Assembly (NCBI GenBank): GCA_036936605.1
Contig: JAUPFV010000004.1
Span: 88,500,334 to 88,564,333 of the forward strand
Source: Limnanthes douglasii subsp. nivea
Lineage: Eukaryota; Streptophyta; Magnoliopsida; Brassicales; Limnanthaceae
DNA: 64,000 bases
Reading direction: 5' to 3'
The notes under the pieces were generated by a model, which saw only the letters and a list, made by a program, of their open reading frames with translations, was not told the DNA's origin and did no database searches. The translations under genes were made by a program, and so were the position numbers. Numbering within the stretch: position 1 is the first letter of the stretch; every line of letters starts with the position of its first letter. Shown here piece by piece: positions 8,734-18,266 of this stretch.

Positions 8734-11671
8734 CCTGCTATCATTGTTATAAGCTCTTCAATAGTCTGAGGAACCCACAGCACAATACCGTGTCTTCTTT
8801 GCTCTTTCGAATCGTGTGGCTGAGACGAGAATACAGTGCATTTTTTTCTTTTAGTTTTATTTTGGTCGGGAGAACTATAGATTTGCGCATTTTTTGTATC
8901 TTCCAGTACTTTGATCAGATGTTGGTTTCCAGACAAGTGGCCTTCATCAAGTGGGGTGTTGCCCCATCTGTCTTTTGATAGAACACTAGCTCCTGCCTCT
9001 ACCAATAGCTGTGCCATCATGTAAAAACCTTCCGAGGCAGCAACATGAAGTGAAGTTCTGTGGTCATAGTTTTTAGTGTTTGGATCTATTCCGTTAGAAA
9101 GAAGTCTTCTGAAAAAGTCTGAATCCCCTTTTGCGACGGCCAAACACAGAACATTTCCAGCATTTTCTGGATTTAAGGAGGCTCCCTGTTTAACAAGTAA
9201 AGAAGCAACTTCATCATGTCCATTCTTTACGGCTTCTAGTAAGGGTGTGTTTCCAAATCTGTCGTTGGTATTGACAGCTACTCCTTCTTGAACGAAAAGA
9301 AGAGCGATTTCTTCGTACCCTCTGTAAGATGCAAGATGCAAGGGTGACCTTCCATCATAATCAGTTCTCTTCGGATCAGCACCAGCACGGATCAAACTTT
9401 TAAGCTGGTGAAGATCTCCATAAGAAGCTGCACTGTTCACCTTGAGAGCAAGTTCTGCTGCTTGCCTACTAATGTGAAATGTGATATCCGACTCCAGCTG
9501 CTTAGTGTGTTCATTGGACTCTTTACCCTCCAAAAGATTGGTCAATATTTCCCTCCCATCATGGAAATATATGTCAAGAATATGTGTGAAAGACTGTTTA
9601 TCTATTCTCAGAAACCGACAGAGTTCACAAACACGAATTGTACAAGGCTGAGGAATGTTGCAAAGGATTGAAATTTCTCCAAATGAGCTGTTACGCTCTA
9701 GAAGTGAGACTTTCTCGTCTGATCCATCTTTGGCAGTACCTACCTCGTCCAGTACACCATGGCAAACAAAATACAGTTGATCACCAACAGTTCCCTGTTC
9801 CATTATTACTTCTCCAGGAAGGAAAAGCTCTTTGTGAAGTCTGATAACTATCTGACTGATAAATTCCGAGGAGCAGCCATTAAAAAGAGGAACTTTTTCA
9901 ATGTATGGCATATATAACGTTTGAGCAATCTTAGCACGAATAGAAATAGGTATATCCTGAAGGACAGTAGCATCAGGGTAGCTGCTATCATACTGCAATC
10001 TTACGTGACCTTTGATTTGGTTACGGATCCCCCTATCGAGTCTATTTCTGTTCATGAACTTAATGAGATCGTTCATTTTATCTCTGATCTTTTCTGTCTT
10101 CGATCCTTTTACAATCACAGCTGTCATGTTACCGATCAAATAAGCACCTAGAATCATGTCGAAAGACACATATATCATTATAAATATCATTTCCCGCATA
10201 TTCCTGTCAGTGTAATGCTCGTTCACCCTAGGAAAATCGACAGCAGATGCTGATAGTTTCTTTTGTAAAGCCGCAACTGTTTTCATGTGAAACCTCATTT
10301 CATACAGCTCATTGCCAAAATTTTCAAGCGTATCTTTGACAATTCCACTGACATTATCTAAATCAGGATTTTCAAGGCGACAAGTGATTAAAACAACTTC
10401 ATCCTCCTCTTCCCAAGCATTGGCATTGTGGAATATAAAACAATTTGGCAGCTCAAACCATCTGATTTGTTGCTCATCTTTTGCATAGCGTGGAAGGATA
10501 CCAAACCGTGCTTTTTTGGTAGCATCAAATTGATATATCAACTTCTTCTTTCTAACCATCTCCTTTGGGCTGAAATACAAAGGAAGGTCCATGAAAAGTG
10601 CATAATTTTCTGTAATTGCAAAGTCATGCATCATTATGGCCCTAGATATCGTGATCGGTACTGGATCATGCATGAACCCATCCTTGGATATTACTCTGTA
10701 TGTGATATATGGTTCCTGGTTGGAATAGCCAAACGTAAACATCTCACCAGTGACCGGATCAACTTTTGGATGAGCAGTGAAAGAATGCGACAATCTTTTG
10801 TCATAATCCAGCAAGCCGAGAGTTTGCAGATCTCCATCTTCCAGGACTTTAAGTATATATGATTTATCTGCCTCAGAAAGTGCTAAAAGCTTCCCATGGT
10901 GATATACGAGAGTTGTGTTAGCTGTCTCGGGTGTAACAGATTCAGCTTTCTCTGTTAAGACTGTCGCAGACATTTCATCGAATAGGTTACAGTCGTGACG
11001 TATAGCTTGAGTCGCGTCAACTTTATCTGGCTTCATGGTCTTTACTACTGCTCCATCTAATTTTCTTACTGATGCAACAATTTTCGAAAACCTCGGTTGG
11101 AGTTTGGGTTTTCGAGAAGCGTTGAACAGCTCCATTGCTGGTTTTGAGAAACTACGAAGAAACAGATTGGACTTCTCTTCCTCTGCATCGTTACGACTGC
11201 TCGACCCAACCACGGGCTTTCTCCGGAATGGTACTAAATTTTGGGTCGGGTTGGTGAAAATCGGCTTGGGTATTGGAAGAAGTCCGTGATCGAAAGACTC
11301 GTGCGGGAGGATTAGAAAATGCGAAAGCGGAATGAGGTCTGGGTCAAGTTTCTGCCATGAATACGATGCAGGTAGTTCGATTGTGTTGGTCATGGTGGTT
11401 ATCCGTGACAAGATAAAGACTGAGTGAGTGTCTTCAGGAGGTCTAGATGGCGGCAAGAACAGTGTTGAATAATCTCCAAAATTATCCGCTGTCGTTGAAA
11501 ATTTCGATTCCAAATTTTTGTCTTTTTCATTGGACCAAAATTTTTGTTTCAAAGGTTTTAATTTTTTAATCTTAATTTTTGATTTTCTTCTAGGATTAGA
11601 GAAAGAATTATTGTTTACCTTGTCGAAAGAAGATGCGGTTTTTGCTGGTGTTATCCAAATATCATCGTCTA
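8616..11671 (-). CDS. Captured, intronless chimera: unknown segment + CCD1 fragment + SKOR/GORK potassium-channel C-terminal half
   Basis: Open without a stop from 11671 to 8616. As an independent ORF its first ATG is at 11393 ([10 protein letters not shown]). Numbering from the TTG at 11552: residues 1-209 are unrecognised. Residues 210-449 match carotenoid cleavage dioxygenase 1, with [28 protein letters not shown] (His261), [12 protein letters not shown] (His309) and [12 protein letters not shown] (His375); these are three of the four iron-binding histidines, and the C-terminal one is absent. Residues 450-about 940 match an outward-rectifying SKOR/GORK channel from S6 ([20 protein letters not shown]) through the C-linker, the cyclic-nucleotide-binding domain ([28 protein letters not shown]), ankyrin repeats (about 700-885) and the start of the KHA domain ([12 protein letters not shown]). 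S1-S5 and the GYGD filter are missing. The last ~38 residues lose homology. Both host families normally have many introns; none is present here, so spliced mRNAs were the source. Catalysis and ion conduction are not expected. Confidence 0.9.
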
Positions 11672-11934
11672 TGATAAGGAAAGATATTCTTTAGGGACTA
11701 AAGTGATAAATTCTGTAATTATAGGATTAAATTAGGCTTTAGGAGAAACCGAAGGGTTAAATTGTAAATATGAAAATATGTAACCGTTTCTCTAACTAAC
11801 TCACCTTGCCTATTTAAAGAGGCTGAAGGAGTTATTTTGACCTATGAAATATTCAGAAGTACTTTTCACTACTTGAAATTCTCATTGTAGACTCTCTGTT
11901 CTTAATTCACTTACTACAACTTTAATTCACACCA
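11672..11934 (+). repeat. 5' LTR of element N (263 bp)
   Basis: Pairs with 21705-21967; a single difference was seen. Contains a TATTTAAAG promoter-like stretch near 11812. Confidence 0.96.
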
Positions 11935-12061
11935 AATTGGCGCTAGAAAGAGGGGGCGAGGATACCTTGATCAACAGATCAAAAATCGACGTTCGAGTTC
12001 TCGTTTTTTAAAGTTTTTCGGTCGAATTTTCATATTTCGTTTGATTTTTCGCTGTTTGAAG

Positions 12062-13612
12062 ATGAATCCAGAGGAAGGTGACAATCCATCCGTTCGCAAG
12101 GCGATGGAAACGTTGAAATCCGATCTGCAAGAGGCAAGTAAATCTGTTCCAATTCAATCAGTCCAATTTGACTTTGAAGGAAAAATGAATGATATGATTA
12201 GGAAGGTGGCTGAACTTGATGAATTCGTAAAAAAGAAGAGAAATAATGATGGTGCTAGGCTTAGGTCTAAGATTGCTGGGGGCGATCGGAATGATCAGTC
12301 GGATCAGTCGATGGACGATGGCGATGATCACTATGAGCAGCGCAAAGCACGTTCTGAGCAGAAAAAAGAATATAGCGGGATAAAGAGGAAAGAAAAGTTA
12401 CAAAGGCGACTGTATGAAAACTCTAGTGATGAGGAGAATTTTGAAGATTCTGAATCTGATGAAACACCGAGGTACGAACGCTCTCGAGGCCGTTCAAGAG
12501 GAACAGAGCGTGAGTTCTGGCCAGCTAAGGCGTATAAGGAGGGAAGGAAGAAGAAAGAGAGGCGAGTATACTCACCTCGGAAATACTCGCCTCGGAGGTG
12601 TTCGCTTCGGAAATATGAAGGTGAGTCCAGCTTATATGCAACTGTGGGGATGAAAAATGAGGACCAGTATGTCCAGGGGGTTGACTAGAGGGACTCACCA
12701 CTGGTCAGGGAGATCAGATCTGTGCCGCTACCGAGGCGGTTTGATATTTCCAAAGTTGATAAGTTTGATGGGACTCAAGATCCCGATGACCATATAGAAC
12801 AATTTAAAAACTACATGACTAATTTCGAAGATGATGATAGATTGGTGTGTAGAGATTTTTCTCAAACGTTTAAGGGAACTGCGCTAAAATGGTTCAATAA
12901 GATTCCCAAGGAATCGATCGCAAATTTTAGAAGTTTTTACACTGCTTTTCGGAGACAATTTGTGGGAAGCAAGGAAATGAGAGCCAATGGAGACACGATA
13001 ATACAGTGCAAGCAGGCTGTGGGAGAGAAGTTGAAAGATTATACTAAGAGGTTTGTGTCAACAAAGGCTGAGTTGGATGACTGTGAAGAAAGTGTGGCTA
13101 TGGCAGCGTTCAGGCAAGGGTTGTTGCCTGGGGATTTAGCCGATGAGACTACGAGGCGCAGGGCGTTAACGTTTGGAGCTCTTATGGCCCAGGTTGAGGA
13201 CCAGATTAAGGTCGAAGAATCGACGAGGGTTCGAGGAGGTGCTAGTACTGTTCAGAAGGGGAGTGGACAATCTAACGTCTCAAATAACAATCCCTCGCGT
13301 CCGAAGAACAATCAAAATGTTTCTAACCGAGGAACCTCGAACTCGTATCAGGGGGGATATAATCAACATAATTCTAACAATCAGCAGCAATTTAGGTCCA
13401 GGTCGAATGTGTGGGTAAGGCCAGATTACTATGCAGATTTAACTGAGAGCATGGCTTCAATAGAAAGCCACCAGCTATCAACAGACCAAGAGAGGAGCGC
13501 AATAATAAATTCTGTAGGTATCATGAAGACATCGGCCATGATACAAATGATTGCATTGCCCTGAAGAAGGAGATGCAAATTCTGATCGAAAATGGAAAGT
13601 TGCTGCGTTAAT
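12062..13612 (+). pseudogene. gag: gag of element N (nonsense codon and two frameshifts)
   Basis: ATG at 12062 (MNPEEGDNPS). A basic/acidic N-terminal region is followed by the gag core (PLPRRFDISKVDKFDGTQDP from 12722, then LKWFNKIPKES). At 12686-12688 the frame has TAG (VQGVD-stop-RDSPL) where element B reads TGG, so a Trp codon has become a stop. Near 13480 the frame shifts: the zinc-knuckle-like CRYHEDIGHDTNDC (about 13515-13556) is in a different frame from the core. A second shift or small deletion near 13600 joins it to the protease frame; element A has about 20 extra residues there. Role: capsid protein. This copy cannot make full-length Gag without recoding. Confidence 0.85.
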
Positions 13613-14399
13613 GATTTTAGATGTTGCAGGTGAGGCAGATGGTTTCGATGTAGCCTCGGAATATGTCGAACCAGACCCCAGTCGACTTTTGTTAATGTCG
13701 ATAGACGAGCCGATGCGTCAGGGACGTGTTCGAGATCTGTGTGCCTATTTTGAATCACTAACCATATTTGGAGGGGATTCGATGACCAACAACACCAATA
13801 ATTCGAGGAAGAGGCATATAGTAAACTTAACGCGACAAATTGAGGGAGGCGCATCGGCACATCTAAGCAGCAGAAAGGATGTGCCCTTTATAATTTTCGA
13901 CGGGGATGATTTGAGGGGGATTACTGGGCCACATGAGGATGCGGTGGTCATTGGAGCAGAAGTATGCGGGGTGGAGATTCGACGAGTGTTGATTGACACA
14001 GGAAGCTCTGCTAATGTGCTTTTCAAGTCAACGTATGAGAGATTGACTGCTCCGCCTCGAATAGAAAGATCAGAAAGGACTATCATAGGGTTTACTGGCG
14101 CAACTGCAAATGTGATAGGAGAGTTCGAGGGTGAAGTTTCTTTGGGAAAGGGGCCTTTCAAGAAGAAAGTACAAGTACTTTTTGTGGTGGTAGATTGTCT
14201 ATCAAGTTACAATGCTATTTTTGGGAGGTCGTGGTTGGCGAAGATGTATGCTGTAGTTTCCACAGTTCATCAGTGTTTGAAATATGTAATTGAGGACCGG
14301 GTCGGTGTAGTTCGAAGTGATCAAAAGGTAGCAAGAGAATGTTATGCTGCTGCATTTAGACTACGGGGCAAAAGTTCTGATGATCTGATGGAGAATTAG
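13608..14399 (+). CDS. pro: Aspartic protease region of element N, ending at an in-frame UAG
   Basis: Open frame with LMILDVAGEADGFDVASEYV at its start, HEDAVVIGAEVCGVEIRRVL, then the intact active site LIDTGSSANVLF near 13995, and FVVVDCLSSYNAIFGRSWL near 14190. It ends ...DDLMEN-UAG at 14397-14399. The next codons, CAA UUU GGG GGG, keep the same frame into reverse transcriptase, and elements A and C have a stop at the same place. It has no start codon of its own; in the family it is translated as part of gag-pro. Confidence 0.85.
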   Translation, partial: LMILDVAGEADGFDVASEYVEPDPSRLLLMSIDEPMRQGRVRDLCAYFESLTIFGGDSMTNNTNNSRKRHIVNLTRQIEGGASAHLSSRKDVPFIIFDGDDLRGITGPHEDAVVIGAEVCGVEIRRVLIDTGSSANVLFKSTYERLTAPPRIERSERTIIGFTGATANVIGEFEGEVSLGKGPFKKKVQVLFVVVDCLSSYNAIFGRSWLAKMYAVVSTVHQCLKYVIEDRVGVVRSDQKVARECYAAAFRLRGKSSDDLMEN

Positions 14400-17300
14400 C
14401 AATTTGGGGGGTTGTCTTCTGATGGAACGGATGAGGGAATTGATGATCCGAGGTCAACCCCGAGTTCTGTAGTGGTCAATGAAGAAATAGAGGAATATAT
14501 TTTCAATAATGGCAGGGTACTTCGAATTGGCACTCTGTTATCTTTGTCGATGCGAGAAAAGTTGTTGAATTTCTTGTCTGAAAACTTGGATGTGTTTTCC
14601 TGGAGATCCGAAGATGTAGTAGGGGTCCCAAGCAACATCATATGTCATAGCCTAGCGGTTGATCCGAAGGTCAAACCAATTATCCAAAAAAGAAGGGCTT
14701 TTTCATTGGAGAAGTCTGAGGCTATAGTTGCCGAAGTGGATCGGTTATACAAGATGGGGCACATTAGGGAGGCCAATTATCCGAGGTGGACGGCTAATCC
14801 GGTGGTAGTAAAAAAGAAGAATGGAAAATGGCGAATGTGTGTGGATTTCACAGATTTGAATAGAGCCTGTCCAAAAGATCCTTTTCCGGTGCCTCGAATA
14901 GATCAGTTAGTGGATTCAACTTCGGGAAATAAAATTTTGACTTTCATGGATGCATTTTCGGGGTACAATCAAATTCGAATGAATCCAGATGATGAAGAAA
15001 GCACGACTTTTATTACTGATAGAGGTTTGCATTGCTATAAGGTAATGCCTTTTGGATTGAAAAATGCTGGGTCAACATATCAGAGGCTGATGAATAAGGC
15101 GTTTGCTTCACAGATTGGGAGAAATATTGAAGTGTACATCGATGACATGCTTGTTAAAAGCAAAGGTGATGATGAACATATTGATGATTTAGAAGAAACG
15201 TTTTTGAATCTTAGAGCCATTCAATTGAAGTTGAACCCGGAAAAATGCACATTTGGAGTCCGATCTGGCAAATTTTTGGGATATATGATTAGTGAAAGAG
15301 GAATCGAGGTGGATCTAGAACAGTTGAAGGCTTTGATATCGATGTCTTCACCTCGGAATATCAAAGAAGTGCAAATGTTAACAGGCAGGTTAGCAGCTCT
15401 GAACAGATTCATTTCTCGTTTTTCAGATAAGTGCTTGCCTTTTTTCCAGGTGCTGCTTAAACCCAATAATTTCGAGTGGACTTCGGATTGTGAAGAAGCC
15501 TTTTTGAAGATAAAAAATCTTTTGTCCTCTCCTGAAATATTATCAAAGCCTCGGAAAGGTGAGCAGTTATTCTTGTATATAGCAGTGTCAGATTATGTAG
15601 TGAGTGCAGTTTTGATCAGTGAAGACACAAAAATTTCGAAGCCTGTTTACTATGTCAGTAAAAGTTTGGTTGATGCTGAGAAACGTTACTTGAAGCTCGA
15701 AAAATTGGCACTGTGTATAGTAGTGGCAGCAAGAAAAATGCGCCCTTACTTCCAGGCACATACGATTGTAGTTCGAACATCATATCCATTAAAAAATATT
15801 TTACAAAAACCAGACATTTCAGGAAGAATGACCAAGTGGTCTGTGGAATTGGGAGATTTCGATGTGCTATTTTCTCCTCGAACAACTATTAAAGCTCAAG
15901 CTTTAGCAGATTTTTTGGTGGAGTTTCACTCAAGCAGATCCGAAGAGAAAGATGCTGAAAAGGTGAATGAGAATCCAACGTGGACAATACGAACTGATGG
16001 GGGATCCAGTAGTAAAGGGTCAAGTGCAGGAGTTGAATTGGTGGCACCAACGGGGGAATTTATGTTTCAAGCTATAAAATTTGGCTTTCATGCTTCAAAT
16101 AACGAAGCTGAATATGAGGCTGTGCTAGCAGGGTTGCGGTTGGCGAAGATTTGTGGAGCAATGTTTGTACGCTTGGAAACAGATTCACAGTTGGTAGTTA
16201 ACCACGTTAAAGGGGTATCAGAAGCTAAAAAGGAGCGTTTGGTTTTGTACCTACAAGAGCTTCGGGGGATGATGGCGCAGTTTGAAAATGTCGAAGTGGA
16301 ACATATTCGAAGAGGAAACAACACTATGGCTGATTCTTTGGCAACGATGGCTTATTCAGAAGAATACCCATGGATTGTAACACAACCATCGCCTTCGATC
16401 ATATCGAATTCTGAGCAATGTGAAGTTGTTGATGAGGTGGTAAATAATCCGACGTGCGCTCGAGGAGATTGGAGGTTTGACTTGTTAAACTTTATTTCGA
16501 ATGGAATATTGCCTATGGATAAACACTTGCTCAAGAAAATAAAGTACAAATCCCTTGGCTATGTGGTACTGGATGGAGTATTGTACAAAAGGTCTGCTTC
16601 GAAACCTTTACTACGATGTTTAAGTAAGGATGAGTCTCAGAATGTTCTGTCCTAACTGCATGATGGAGATGGGTCAGCTCATTGTGGGTTTAGAGCTTTA
16701 ACACGTAGGGTATTGTTGGCAGGATATTATTGGCCTACCATTTTGCAAGATGCCAAGTCGTTAGTTCGAAGTTGTGATACTTGCCAAAGGTATGCAAATT
16801 TAATACACAAACCAGCGGTACCCCTAATGACAATTTCAGAGGCGGTTCCTTTCGATAGATGGGGAATTGATTTAGTGGGACCATTACCTATGGCTTCTGG
16901 TGGGAGACAAATGATTATTGTTGCGGTTGATTATTTTTCGAAGTGGGCAGAAGCAGAACCCTTAGCTGGGACAAAAGCTAAGGATGTAATCAAGTTTATT
17001 CAAAGTAACATTTGCTACCGTTTTGGAATACCTCGGAAAATAACAACTGATAATGGCCCTCAATTTAATAACAAGGAAATGGACTCTTTTTGCTCTTCGA
17101 AAGGGATACAGCAATGTTTTTCCACTCCTTTTCATCCCCAGGCAAATGGACAGGTAGAAGTTACAAATAGATCTATTTTGGATGGCTTGAAAAAAAATTT
17201 GGCAGGAGCAGCAGGGAAATGGCCAAATTTTCTTCAAGAAGTATTATGGGCATATAGGACAACTCCTAGAGAGGCTACAAAAGAAACTCCTTTTTCTTTA

Positions 17301-17705
17301 GTATATGGGATGGACGCTGTGTGCCCTGCTGAATCTACATTGCCCTCCTATAGACTACTACAATATTCCGAGGCAGATAACGATGAGGCTAGAAGAGTGG
17401 AACTTGATTTGTTGGAAGAAAAAAGGGTCAAGGCACATTTGAATGTGATCCATTATCAAACATTAATGAGAAGCAGATATGATGCTAAAGTTAAGAGAAG
17501 GGAATTCAAAATTGGCGATCTAGTGTTGCGAAAAGTGTTTCTTCACACTAAGGATAAACACCTCGGAAAATTGGCTCCGAATTGGGAAGGTCCTTACGAA
17601 GTTAAAATGAGGGTCAAACCAGGTTCTTACAGGTTATCAGATCGAGAAGGGAGGATGCTCAAGCACCCTTGGAACATAGAGCACTTGAAATTGTACTGTG
17701 AGTAA
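14400..17705 (+). pseudogene. pol: Reverse transcriptase-RNase H-integrase of element N (one nonsense codon)
   Basis: Reverse transcriptase: KRRAFSLEKSEA, WRMCVDFTDLNRACPKDPFP, FMDAFSGYNQI, catalytic YIDDMLVKS. RNase H: RTDGGSSSKGSSAG and ASNNEAEYEA. Integrase: an HHCC zinc region (LHDGDGSAHCG...CDTCQRYAN), the DDE core with DLVGPLPMASGG, TTDNGPQFNN and PQANGQVEVTNR, and a C-terminal VFLHTKDKHLGKLAPNWEGPY ending at 17705. At 16653-16655 TAA stands where VLSELHDG is expected, so a GAA Glu codon has become a stop and separates integrase from the rest. Otherwise all key residues I looked for are present. Confidence 0.92.
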
Positions 17706-17944
17706 AACTGAACTTCGAATTTTTGTAAAACAGACATACTCTTTCCTTATCTGTTGGCCCAGAAAGGTTTTAACGAGGTGTCTGATTAATATTGAATTTT
17801 TTAATAAAATTTCTTTTGGCCATTGGTTGTTTGTTATGATGTGTGATTTATTATTTTGGTAATTTGGCAAGGATTGATCATCTTTGAAAGTTGACCAAGA
17901 ATAATTTTCCGAAGCGATAGCTTTGAAGAAACAACCAAATTTTT

Positions 17945-18148
17945 CGAGGTGCCACGTCTTATGAGTGCATCTATTCTTCGAGGTGCCACGTCTTATGAGT
18001 GCATCTATTTTTCGAGGTGCCACGTCTTATGAGAGCATCTATTTTTCGAGGTGCCACGTCTTATGAGTGCATCTATTTTTCGAGGTGCTACGTCTTATGA
18101 GTGCATCTATTTTTCGAGGTACTATGACTTATGCATTTATGTTTAAGA
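17945..18148 (+). repeat. 34-bp tandem array 3' of pol in element N
   Basis: Six copies of CGAGGTGCCACGTCTTATGA plus a 14-base remainder, starting at 17945, 17979, 18013, 18047, 18081 and 18115, exactly 34 bases apart; the last is degenerate. Elements B and C have arrays of different sequence but similar period in the same place. Confidence 0.9.
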
Positions 18149-18266
18149 ATAACTAGTCTCCAAAGATAAGTGATTTCCTCGTGGAATAAAATACGAAGTT
18201 TACAAAAAGAAAAGGGGGGAGTACTTAATCACATACACAAAAAACAAAAACAAGTTGCCTAGCCTA

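Noticed and set aside
8616..11552. A native host potassium-channel or carotenoid-dioxygenase gene
   Set aside because: It has no introns, lacks the channel pore and the CCD1 C-terminus, joins two unrelated families, and lies between paired LTRs with a TSD in frame with gag.
14399..14412. UAG in element N as a random nonsense mutation
   Set aside because: Elements A and C have a stop at the same place, so it is treated as a family feature, unlike the stops at 12686 and 16653.
17945..18148. CRISPR-like array
   Set aside because: A contiguous 34-bp minisatellite in the 3' region of a retrotransposon; no spacers.
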